Source of the DNA: Methanosarcina sp.
GTDB taxonomy: Archaea; Halobacteriota; Methanosarcinia; Methanosarcinales; Methanosarcinaceae
Length of the DNA stretch: 5,829 bases
Direction of reading: 5' to 3'
Assembly (NCBI GenBank): GCA_013330315.1
Contig: DUIO01000231.1
Span: 1,993-7,821, forward strand
The notes below the pieces were generated by a model. It ran no database searches and was not told the DNA's origin. It was given only the letters and a program-made list of their open reading frames with translations. Below are positions 1-5,132 of the stretch, in pieces. Both the position numbers and the translations under genes were made by a program. Within the stretch, counting starts at the first letter, position 1. Every line of letters begins with the position of its first letter.

Positions 1-830
1 AGGCCGAAGACTGCAATCGGGGCAAGAGCCATGCTCCATTTGACTATTGTCATACAGACAGCCTGCACTGAGGTGAGAAAACTGACCATTGGAGTTGACT
101 GGTCCTTGGTTAAGGATACAAGGGCAACACCTATAATTATTGCAATAATGACAACCTGAAGCATCTCACCATTAACAAGAGCACCCAGGGGGTTTGAAGG
201 TAAAAGACCTCCAATTAGAGTTGAGGGCAGAGTCAAAATCGAAGGGTTAAAAGTCAGGGCAGCAGGCCCTGCCTGGACCTGACTCCCTAAAGCGTTCTCT
301 ATTAGCTCTCCACTTATAAACTGGCCGGGACGGATGTAAAGCGCCATTCCGAGGCCAATGACAGTCGCAATTGCGGTGGTTATTACGAAATAAGCCGCTG
401 TTAGAAGCCCTGTCTTCTTGAGGGTACTCATACTCTGGCTTGAAGCAACTCCCAGAATTATTGAAGCAAATACGAGAGGAATCACAATCATTTTTAAAAG
501 CGCGAGGAATATATAACCCGGAAGTGCAATCCATTCTCCTATAATTTCCGCAGAAACAGGGTCAACATACCCTCCAAAGGGCCCGAGAAAAAGCCCCATA
601 AATACCCCAAGTCCCATGCTTATGAGTATTTTCAGCCATAACTTCTTTTCAAGTAAGTCACGAAGCTGGTTACTCAGGCTTTTAAGGGAATTGTTGCGTC
701 TGAAGTCAAAAGGATAATAAATACGCGTAATTCCATCAGAAATTTCCTGGCGAAGCTGCCTGGTTTCCTCTGCGATTTCCTGAGCGAACTCCCGCGGGTT
801 CGGGATATAATGGTTGTCCTTGTCTTTCAT
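1..830 (-). CDS. Sodium/proton:dicarboxylate (glutamate) symporter, SDF family, 3'-truncated by window edge
   Basis: This is the N-terminal 276 residues of a secondary transporter of the SDF family (GltP/DctA/GltPh), which in known members imports acidic amino acids or C4-dicarboxylates with Na+ or H+ across the cytoplasmic membrane. Family hallmarks are visible. A TM1 stretch lies at about residues 64-86. TM2 contains LLKMIVIPLVFASIILGV (111-128). The segment before TM5 reads LPSNPLGALVNGEMLQ (209-224), close to TNPFGALANGQ of GltPh. A TM6-like stretch ends in LAPIAVFG (269-276). The substrate-binding hairpins and the NMDGT region would lie beyond the edge, so substrate and coupling ion cannot be judged. 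The protein carries a charged, predicted soluble extension of about 60 residues before TM1, which GltPh lacks. The ATG at 830 is preceded at 5 nt by GTGAT (840-836), a partial archaeal Shine-Dalgarno. The frame has no stop to the edge. Confidence 0.9.
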   Translation of the reverse strand, partial: MKDKDNHYIPNPREFAQEIAEETRQLRQEISDGITRIYYPFDFRRNNSLKSLSNQLRDLLEKKLWLKILISMGLGVFMGLFLGPFGGYVDPVSAEIIGEWIALPGYIFLALLKMIVIPLVFASIILGVASSQSMSTLKKTGLLTAAYFVITTAIATVIGLGMALYIRPGQFISGELIENALGSQVQAGPAALTFNPSILTLPSTLIGGLLPSNPLGALVNGEMLQVVIIAIIIGVALVSLTKDQSTPMVSFLTSVQAVCMTIVKWSMALAPIAVFG

Positions 831-936
831 GGGGGATCACAGTAAAAATCGTTAGGGGATTCAAAGATTTTACATCTTTTTTTCAGAATTTGTTGAGTTG
901 AATACTAGTCCAGCTGTATATTACTTTCACATTAAA

Positions 937-946
937 TTATATAAAA
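937..946 (-). promoter_or_regulatory. TATA-like box, probable promoter of the symporter gene
   Basis: On the minus strand this reads TTTTATATAA, a good match to the archaeal TATA consensus, with a purine-containing AAGC just upstream where a BRE would sit. Transcription would start about 25 nt downstream, near 910-915, leaving a leader of roughly 80 nt before the ATG at 830. This is inferred from sequence match only. Confidence 0.5.
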
Positions 947-1112
947 GCTTAGAAAAATACATAGTAATTTATTAAGTTAACCGATCCGTAAATATGAGAC
1001 TTTTCATAAGATATTGTCCGGATAATATAAACAGGTGTAAAGAATAGAAAAATAAGGTAAAAAACCAGCATAAAACGGCAGTCTTCTATGGATATACAGA
1101 CAGATATATTGA

Positions 1113-1144
1113 TCACTTCAGTTTTTCACTTCAATTTTCACTTT
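1113..1144. repeat. 13-bp tandem repeat, about 2.5 copies
   Basis: Units TCACTTCAGTTTT (1113-1125) and TCACTTCAATTTT (1126-1138) differ at one base. They are followed by a partial third copy, CACTTT, from 1139. The array lies in intergenic DNA about 280 bp upstream of the symporter start and just past the end of the doubtful 84-codon ORF. No function is evident. Confidence 0.75.
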
Positions 1145-1178
1145 AAGGTTACTTTCTTAAAAACTCTCTGATCTTGTT

Positions 1179-1433
1179 TTACTCTTCCCTTTCTTTGCGA
1201 GTTTTCAGGATATGGCTTGATCTGTCTGCATCTCTTTCTAAAATCCAGTTCTTTGGTTCGTTCTCGTTCTGAGATTCATCTTCAAAAAGAATATAACATG
1301 CGATAGGCTTTAACACACTATAGACGTTTTTTATCTTAAGATTATGTTTTTCCATCACTTCAAGAAAACTTTTATTCTCAAAATTTTCTTTGGATATTTT
1401 TTCTTTGGATATTATTAGTGCATTTAAATCCAA
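1179..1433 (-). CDS. Doubtful small hypothetical protein (84 codons)
   Basis: I do not recognise this ORF. It would encode a charged 84-residue protein with a Lys/Glu-rich N-terminus, a short hydrophobic centre (YSVLKPIACYILFED, about residues 38-52) and a very charged end (LKTRKEREE). Arguments for it: it is the only sizeable frame in an 800-bp gap, and a 15-bp tandem duplication within it (1384-1413) keeps the frame, giving ISKEK-ISKEN. Arguments against it: the only early start is TTG at 1433, with a stop in frame 18 nt upstream, no Shine-Dalgarno, and AT-rich composition like the surrounding intergenic DNA. It could be the decayed remnant of a gene. No signal peptide or cysteine motif is visible. 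Confidence 0.3.
   Translation of the reverse strand: MDLNALIISKEKISKENFENKSFLEVMEKHNLKIKNVYSVLKPIACYILFEDESQNENEPKNWILERDADRSSHILKTRKEREE
1384..1413. repeat. Perfect 15-bp tandem duplication
   Basis: TTTTCTTTGGATATT occurs twice without a gap, at 1384-1398 and 1399-1413. It lies inside the doubtful minus-strand ORF, where the 15-bp length preserves the frame and repeats the pentapeptide ISKE(K/N). Confidence 0.9.
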
Positions 1434-1592
1434 TAAATTTTTTATTACTGCTTATAAGTTTTCCGGCCAGAGTCTTTAACAATTAAAAATATGGGAGAAA
1501 CTATGGATTTAAAAGAGAGATTAAAAAAGCAAATTTAGGAATTTAGCTTGAATAACTTATAATTATTTATCAGGAAGTCATCAACTTTTGTT
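1434..1592. other. AT-rich intergenic region with a miniature promoter/RBS/ORF arrangement
   Basis: CTTATAAG (1451-1458), GGGAG (1493-1497) and ATG (1503) are spaced as in a real archaeal gene, but the frame gives only MDLKERLKKQI before TAG at 1536. It may be the decayed start of a lost gene or a short leader peptide. Nothing else is visible. Confidence 0.35.
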
Positions 1593-1600
1593 AAATATAT
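1593..1600 (+). promoter_or_regulatory. TATA-like box, possible promoter of the exported-protein gene
   Basis: AAATATAT lies 43 nt before the GTG start at 1643. Initiation about 25 nt downstream would fall near 1620-1625 and give a short leader of about 20 nt containing the Shine-Dalgarno at 1632-1638. A second AT-rich candidate (TTATAATTATTTAT) lies upstream around 1557-1570, so the assignment is tentative. Confidence 0.4.
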
Positions 1601-1631
1601 CAATCAAACCTGATTTTATTTCCATAAATAA

Positions 1632-1638
1632 GAGGTGA
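1632..1638 (+). promoter_or_regulatory. Strong Shine-Dalgarno fixing the GTG start at 1643
   Basis: GAGGTGA matches the complement of the archaeal 16S rRNA 3' end and sits 4 nt before the GTG at 1643. It is why that non-ATG codon is taken as the start. Confidence 0.8.
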
Positions 1639-1642
1639 AACC

Positions 1643-2239
1643 GTGAGGAATATTGTAAAATATGGGGTTTTTTTGGTTTTGGCTCTTTCTTTGCTGGCGG
1701 TAATTACTTTAAACTATAACAGTGAGCCCGCTGGTATTAACATATGTATAGATTTCATACCATATACTCATGAAGAGTTAAGAGACAACTCCGATATTAT
1801 TGTGACAGGCACAGTTAAAGAAATACTTCCACCCAGATGGAATACCATAGATGGAAAACAACCTCATAAATTGATTTATAACATTGAACACCCTGACGAC
1901 GTCATTTACACTGATATCGTGATAAGTGTCAATGAATACTTGAAAAACCCATTATCCTCCAAAGAATTAATTGTAAGAGTTACCGGTGGGATGGTTGGGG
2001 ATTTTAGCATGACTACGGACGCTGACCCGAGATTCAATGCGAGTGAAAAGGTCTTACTCTATCTGAGAAAAGATAGTAACCCCAGTACTAAGGATATCGG
2101 TCATGAACATTTCATAGTTACGGATTATTACCGGGGTAAATATACATTAACTGATGACGGAAAAGCCATAACACCCGATGAAACCGTTACTCTGGAAGAA
2201 TTGTTGAGTACAATTAATCAGAGCACAACCAACAGTTAA
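1643..2239 (+). CDS. Exported membrane-anchored protein of unknown function, probably C-terminally truncated by frameshift
   Basis: The 198-residue product begins with MRNIVKYG and a hydrophobic segment at about residues 8-24, which is a signal peptide or membrane anchor. The rest should lie outside the cell. The outer domain shows a pattern found in many archaeal and bacterial secreted proteins of unknown function: SDIIVTGTVKEI (50-61), then TDIVISVNEYLKNP (90-103), VRVTGG (111-116), EKVLLYLRKD (135-144) and YRGKYTLTDDGK (163-174). Together these suggest a compact all-beta domain; I know of no assigned activity. The start is GTG, supported by GAGGTGA 4 nt upstream. The frame ends in TAA after a polar tail, STINQSTTNS. 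Downstream DNA in the other two frames encodes a plausible continuation (see 2240-2426), so the present stop is probably not ancestral. Loss of a C-terminal anchor would leave only the N-terminal segment to hold the protein. The gene is not obviously in an operon: 335 bp separate it from the next gene. Confidence 0.8.
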   Translation: MRNIVKYGVFLVLALSLLAVITLNYNSEPAGINICIDFIPYTHEELRDNSDIIVTGTVKEILPPRWNTIDGKQPHKLIYNIEHPDDVIYTDIVISVNEYLKNPLSSKELIVRVTGGMVGDFSMTTDADPRFNASEKVLLYLRKDSNPSTKDIGHEHFIVTDYYRGKYTLTDDGKAITPDETVTLEELLSTINQSTTNS

Positions 2240-2426
2240 GAGCACAGACAATACCAGAAGTATTGGGTACCAGAGTGTCGAATACCAGAGCATCGGATAA
2301 TAATGGAACACCCGATAAGCAGGAAAACCCAGGTTCAACGATTCAGTCAAAAAGAATTCTTTCATAAGCTCCTTCTCGGTGCTTGCAGCATTGTTCGGAG
2401 CAGTTCTGGATGCCGGACACAGGTAG
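2240..2426 (+). pseudogene. Frameshifted remnant of the C-terminal linker and membrane anchor of the preceding gene
   Basis: After the TAA at 2237, frame 1 (codons starting at 2242, 2245 and so on) reads a polar low-complexity linker without a stop to 2364, including NNGTPDKQENPGSTIQSK (2299-2352). It ends just where frame 3 opens into KNSFISSFSVLAALFGAVL (2352-2408), followed by DAGHR and TAG (2424-2426). A polar Asn/Gly/Thr/Pro/Ser linker leading into a hydrophobic segment of about 16 residues and a short basic end is a usual C-terminus for methanogen surface proteins. Restoring it requires two frame changes: one between about 2225 and 2260, and one near the A-run at 2349-2353. Whether these are real mutations or sequence errors cannot be told from the DNA alone. 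Confidence 0.5.
2253..2298. repeat. Imperfect 15/16-bp tandem repeat, three copies
   Basis: The units start with ACCAGA at 2253, 2269 and 2284. The last two are ACCAGAGTGTCGAAT and ACCAGAGCATCGGAT (15 bp each). The first, ACCAGAAGTATTGGGT, has 16 bases. The extra base changes the frame across the array, so this is a possible site for one of the frame changes affecting the upstream gene's C-terminus. Confidence 0.65.
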
Positions 2427-2557
2427 AAAGCAAGCCACAGGAAGAGATAAAACACAGGAAGAATAAGGTTATTTATGATCTGATTAAAAAGCTATTCTGT
2501 TTCATATAGAAGGCAGACCCACTAGTTTAATATGAAATCGAAAGACCGAAGCGATCT
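2427..2557. other. Intergenic spacer upstream of the Nudix gene, no gene seen
   Basis: This short AT-rich spacer has no supported coding frame. GTTTAATATG (2525-2534) and TTATTTATG (2471-2479) are weak TATA-like candidates for the Nudix promoter. Neither is convincing, so no promoter is called. Confidence 0.5.
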
Positions 2558-2564
2558 GGAGAGG
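2558..2564 (+). promoter_or_regulatory. Shine-Dalgarno for the Nudix gene
   Basis: GGAGAGG lies 10 nt before the GTG at 2575 and supports that start. The spacing is on the long side. Confidence 0.55.
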
Positions 2565-2574
2565 AAACAAAAAA

Positions 2575-3093
2575 GTGGTTACTTGTAGCAATGGCATTCT
2601 TTTATTCAGGTTCAGGAATGAGGAACTTGAAGTAATGCTGGTACATCCGGGGGGGCCAATCTGGTCAAAAAAAGATTATGGGGTGTGGTCGATACCTAAA
2701 GGGCTGCCTGAAAAGAATGAAAGCCCCCTGGACACTGCAAAAAGAGAATTTAAAGAAGAGACAGGTTTTGAGGTTGACGGCGAGTTTATCGACCTCGGAG
2801 AGTTGAATCAATCAAGCAGCAAGATAGTGCATGTATGGGCTCTTAAAAAGGATCTGGATGTAACAAATGTTACAAGTAATACTTTTACGCTGGAGTGGCC
2901 AAAAAACTCAGGGAAAATAAACAAGTATCCGGAAGTCGATAGGGCAGGATGGTTCGATATTGATCTAGCCAGGAAAAAAATACGGAAAGGGCAAATCGGT
3001 TTTATTGATAAACTTATTCATGCCTTAAATTATCCTCAGAAAGAAAAGGGTTCAGGTAAAGAAAAAAGGTACAGGCAAACTACACTCTTTTAA
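2575..3093 (+). CDS. Nudix hydrolase (MutT-like NTP/nucleoside-diphosphate-X pyrophosphohydrolase)
   Basis: The 172-residue cytoplasmic enzyme should hydrolyse a nucleoside diphosphate linked to another moiety, with Mg2+ or Mn2+. The Nudix box GX5EX7REUXEEXGU is complete at residues 43-65: G43, E49, R57-E58, E61-E62 and G64, with LPEKN and SPLDTAK as the spacers. The catalytic glutamates E58, E61 and E62 are present. The N-terminal GILLFRF strand, HPGGPIW (24-30) and WSIPKGLPE (38-46), together with the downstream HVWAL, FTLEWPKNSGK and YPEVDRAGWFDI segments, resemble the COG4119-type predicted NTP pyrophosphohydrolases. Exact substrate is not predictable: (d)NTP, ADP-ribose and diadenosine polyphosphate all remain possible. 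The fold should end near residue 153. A basic tail, KEKGSGKEKRYR, then follows, ending in QTTLF, which resembles a partial clamp-binding motif. The GTG start is supported by GGAGAGG 10 nt upstream. The gene stands alone and converges with the DUF1638 genes. Confidence 0.92.
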   Translation: MVTCSNGILLFRFRNEELEVMLVHPGGPIWSKKDYGVWSIPKGLPEKNESPLDTAKREFKEETGFEVDGEFIDLGELNQSSSKIVHVWALKKDLDVTNVTSNTFTLEWPKNSGKINKYPEVDRAGWFDIDLARKKIRKGQIGFIDKLIHALNYPQKEKGSGKEKRYRQTTLF

Positions 3094-3173
3094 ATATCGA
3101 CAAAGTTTAATGATACTGAAAGAAAACTCATAAGACAATAGTTACCTTGGATGTTTCTAATGAGAATGTACCA

Positions 3174-3212
3174 ATTTTTCTGTAAAATTTTTCTGTAAAA
3201 TTTTTCTGTAAA
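3174..3212 (+). repeat. Perfect 3 x 13-bp tandem array with T5 tracts, possible terminator of the Nudix gene
   Basis: ATTTTTCTGTAAA is repeated exactly three times (3174-3186, 3187-3199, 3200-3212). Each unit gives a TTTTT tract on the plus strand, 80-115 nt after the Nudix stop. Archaeal RNA polymerase terminates at T-rich tracts in the non-template strand, so the array may act as a triple terminator. The repeat itself is certain; the role is inferred. Confidence 0.85.
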
Positions 3213-3230
3213 ATTACAGACCTTATGAAG

Positions 3231-3286
3231 TTTTAAGTCAAAAATTTTAAGTCAAAAGTCCTAAGCCAAAAATTTTGAGTCAAAAA
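3231..3286 (-). repeat. 4 x 14-bp tandem array with T-tracts toward the minus strand
   Basis: The units are TTTTAAGTCAAAAA (3231-3244), TTTTAAGTCAAAAG (3245-3258), TCCTAAGCCAAAAA (3259-3272) and TTTTGAGTCAAAAA (3273-3286). Unit 3 is the most diverged. On the minus strand each unit begins with a run of T (T5, or T4 for the second), placing T-tracts downstream of the DUF1638 genes. A further T6 on the minus strand at 3325-3320 lies about 45 nt past the last DUF1638 stop. Termination of the minus-strand transcript here is a reasonable inference. Confidence 0.85.
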
Positions 3287-3370
3287 TTGAAGATCAATGG
3301 ATTAGTTTCACACTGTATCAAAAAATTGGCTTTAAATTACAGCAAATTCGCGATACCGCCTTTTAAGAGA

Positions 3371-4264
3371 TCATTCTGTATTTTTGTAGATATCAACTTT
3401 AGCTTCCATGTAAGAGTTAATTGCTACCTTCATTGTTCCATTAACATTGATAATTTTCATGTTAAAAATTTTTGCAAATTCGGAAGCATTCCTATGAAAA
3501 TTGGCATCTTTATAAACTTGATTGTTAATCTTAAAAAGGAGGCTATACATAGGAGAAGTTAGATATTTGCTGATCTTTTTATAAGATTCGGAAGACCTGT
3601 AATTAGTTTCATTCAGGTCGGAAAGCACCATTGGTGTTGCATATATAGCTCCTTTTCCATTTCCCGATAGCATCGTTTTTGTATAAATCTCGTTTCCTCC
3701 AAGTGCTACGCTTATACAGTCGTCAACAATGTTTCTTCCATCATCCCTCAAAAAATAAATAGGGCAACCAAGTTGCTGCAGTTCTGCTTTCATTTTTTCG
3801 GAACTGAAACCACATTTTCCATAGAATAGAAGAATACCATTCGAGATTTTTGACATTTCTCTGGCATTTAGATAAACTTCGGATTGCAAAAGATCAATAT
3901 CCGAATGTAAATCTTTTCTAAGAAGATTCACAACAACAGTTAATCCCTGCTTCTTTTCTTTATTGAGTATAAAATCATATATTTTCTTACAGAAGGGTAT
4001 ATTCGAGAGTTTACTCAAAAAATTATCGGATGGCTCTTGGAGTGGCTTTCGGAGTGACTCTCTATTAATTTCCGATATAATAGGATACAACCTGTCAGAA
4101 GAAAATGTGAAGGGCTTAAGATTTTCAGACCTGAGTTTTTTTACAAATCGGAAGCTGTTCCTGTTCTCTACTACAAACAGCCTTTTAATTTCAGGGTCTT
4201 TTGAGAGAACATATACTAATTCGTCTTCAAGCATTTCACAGGCAACTACACTTAATACAGGCAT
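3371..4264 (-). CDS. DUF1638 family protein, diverged downstream paralogue
   Basis: This 297-residue protein is the second of two tandem DUF1638 genes. It matches its neighbour from the start, MPVLSVVACEMLEDELVYVL against MPVMSIVSCKIMQDEIVWLL, and shares VVNLL...LH, SEVYxNxREM, FYGxCG, LRDD, VDDCI and TPM. Numbered from this start, C9, H120, C151, C167 and C183 correspond to C9, H83, C114, C132 and C147 of the neighbour. It differs by an insertion of about 37 residues between C9 and H120 (roughly residues 60-105), a changed segment after TPM without the SWRE tryptophan, and a C-terminal tail. The molecular function of the family is unknown to me. Members are often found near corrinoid-dependent methyltransferase genes in methylotrophs. 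An in-frame ATG at 4294 would add 10 residues, but these come from a 22-bp duplication and lack a Shine-Dalgarno. ATG 4264 aligns with the paralogue and has a weak AAGGT upstream. It is cotranscribed with the upstream gene, 37 nt apart. Confidence 0.82.
   Translation of the reverse strand: MPVLSVVACEMLEDELVYVLSKDPEIKRLFVVENRNSFRFVKKLRSENLKPFTFSSDRLYPIISEINRESLRKPLQEPSDNFLSKLSNIPFCKKIYDFILNKEKKQGLTVVVNLLRKDLHSDIDLLQSEVYLNAREMSKISNGILLFYGKCGFSSEKMKAELQQLGCPIYFLRDDGRNIVDDCISVALGGNEIYTKTMLSGNGKGAIYATPMVLSDLNETNYRSSESYKKISKYLTSPMYSLLFKINNQVYKDANFHRNASEFAKIFNMKIINVNGTMKVAINSYMEAKVDIYKNTE
4032..4055. repeat. 12-bp tandem repeat inside the insertion of the diverged DUF1638 gene
   Basis: GGCTCTTGGAGT (4032-4043) and GGCTTTCGGAGT (4044-4055) are adjacent and differ at two bases; a decayed third copy (GACTCTC) follows. 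On the coding strand this encodes part of ESLRKPLQEPS, in the segment the paralogue lacks. The 12-bp unit preserves the reading frame. Confidence 0.7.
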
Positions 4265-4274
4265 TGAAAGACCT

Positions 4275-4318
4275 TTTAATCTAACATTGCTCATTCTTTA
4301 ATCAAACATTGCTCACTA
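4275..4318. repeat. 22-bp tandem duplication at the junction of the two DUF1638 genes
   Basis: Bases 4275-4296 and 4297-4318 are near-identical, sharing TTTAATC and AACATTGCTCA at a 22-bp offset. One copy holds the last codons and TGA of the upstream gene (VSNV-stop). The other gives an extra in-frame ATG (MSNV) ahead of the downstream gene. Confidence 0.85.
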
Positions 4319-5102
4319 TTTCTTTCTTGATGGAAAGATAGCACTTTTCAAATATCTCCTGGGTTCCGCTGACTTCAAATGTACTGTATCCAAACAGTTT
4401 CGCATATTCTTTGATCTTTTCATCTATATCTTTTACATACGTAAGACCTGTATTGACCTTTGCAACCCTTGAGTATCCTGCCAGGTCATTGACCATTTTT
4501 GCCATTTTGAAAGCTTTTTCAGGATCAGAATGAAGTTTATCTATGTTTAATATCTCTCTCCAGGATTGAGCATACATAGGTGTGAAAAAGAAAGCAGGTT
4601 CTTTACTATGGGTTTTAAGCAATTTGAGATAATTTGCACCTCCGCCCACCGTTGCTCCGATGCAGTCATCCACAATTCTTTCATCATCACGCAGTATCCG
4701 CACTATGCAACCATCCTTTTCCAGGCAAAAATCTTCCTCCACATTACCCAGAACGTTGCCACAAAGACCGTAAAAAATGAGTAAACCACTTGAAAAAGGT
4801 ATCATTTCTCTGATATTTTGGTAAACTTCAGATTTCAGTTTCTTTGGTACTGCATGAAGTCCAAGTTTTAAGAGGTTAACTATTACAGTTAATTTGTTTT
4901 CATCATATCCTTCAAGAGCGTATGGTATCTTTTCAGAAGGTGTAATCTCATAAGAAATATGCTGTTCATTGAGTTTTTCCGTAAATTCAGAGATATTTTC
5001 GTTTTCAACGATTATGAGTTTATTAATTTCAGGATCATTAGTTAAAAGCCAGACAATTTCATCCTGCATTATCTTACATGAAACAATACTCATGACAGGC
5101 AT
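4302..5102 (-). CDS. DUF1638 family protein, upstream paralogue
   Basis: This is a 266-residue predicted cytoplasmic protein, near the usual family length of about 250 as I recall it. The DUF1638 signature is seen along most of its length: C9 in SIVSCKIMQDE; VIVNLLKLGLH (73-83); SEVYQNIREM (91-100); LLIFYGLCGN (107-116); LRDDERIVDDCIGATVGGG (137-155); and FTPMYAQSWRE (173-183). C9, H83, C114, C132 and C147 are shared with the downstream paralogue and could form a metal or redox site; this is inference. No signal peptide or membrane segment is evident. The family's biochemical role is unknown to me. Its usual company in methanogens and methylotrophic anaerobes is corrinoid methyltransferase systems, none of which lies in this window. 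The ATG at 5102 is firm, with GGAGGCGAT ending 5 nt upstream. It is the first gene of a probable two-gene operon whose promoter region carries a palindrome just after the tetR gene. Confidence 0.88.
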   Translation of the reverse strand: MPVMSIVSCKIMQDEIVWLLTNDPEINKLIIVENENISEFTEKLNEQHISYEITPSEKIPYALEGYDENKLTVIVNLLKLGLHAVPKKLKSEVYQNIREMIPFSSGLLIFYGLCGNVLGNVEEDFCLEKDGCIVRILRDDERIVDDCIGATVGGGANYLKLLKTHSKEPAFFFTPMYAQSWREILNIDKLHSDPEKAFKMAKMVNDLAGYSRVAKVNTGLTYVKDIDEKIKEYAKLFGYSTFEVSGTQEIFEKCYLSIKKEIVSNV

Positions 5103-5107
5103 CGTGA

Positions 5108-5116
5108 ATCGCCTCC
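5108..5116 (-). promoter_or_regulatory. Strong Shine-Dalgarno of the first DUF1638 gene
   Basis: On the minus strand GGAGGCGAT lies 5 nt before the ATG at 5102. It is a near-perfect match to the 16S complement and much stronger than the site before the second gene, suggesting the first protein is made in greater amount. Confidence 0.8.
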
Positions 5117-5132
5117 AAATTTATGCATTCCG

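Larger units (their letters stand above)
841..1178. other. Intergenic region, mostly empty
   Basis: Apart from the symporter promoter (937-946) and the 13-bp repeat near 1113, I see no supported gene. One plus-strand frame, from ATG 994 to TAA 1144-1146, is interrupted by TAG at 1045. It has no Shine-Dalgarno and is probably chance. Confidence 0.5.

Noticed and set aside
247..534. 95-codon minus-strand ORF
   Set aside because: It is an out-of-frame shadow within the clearly coding symporter gene and shows no family pattern.
2147..2455. 102-codon minus-strand ORF with hydrophobic stretches
   Set aside because: It overlaps the end of the exported-protein gene, has no ribosome binding site, and its hydrophobicity comes from the complement of the tandem repeats and the decayed linker.
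2303..2509. 68-codon plus-strand ORF starting at 2303
   Set aside because: It is in the same frame as the upstream gene after its stop, has no Shine-Dalgarno, and the plausible linker and hydrophobic anchor of this stretch lie in the other two frames.
3174..3286. The two tandem arrays as a replication origin or plasmid-type iterons
   Set aside because: There is no initiator gene nearby, the units are simple AT-rich sequence, and the position between convergent gene ends fits terminators better.
3275..3562. 95-codon plus-strand ORF
   Set aside because: It starts in the 14-bp repeat array and lies antisense to the second DUF1638 gene, with no ribosome binding site.
3963..4301. 112-codon plus-strand ORF
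   Set aside because: It is antisense to the second DUF1638 gene, whose conserved motifs show the minus strand is the coding one.
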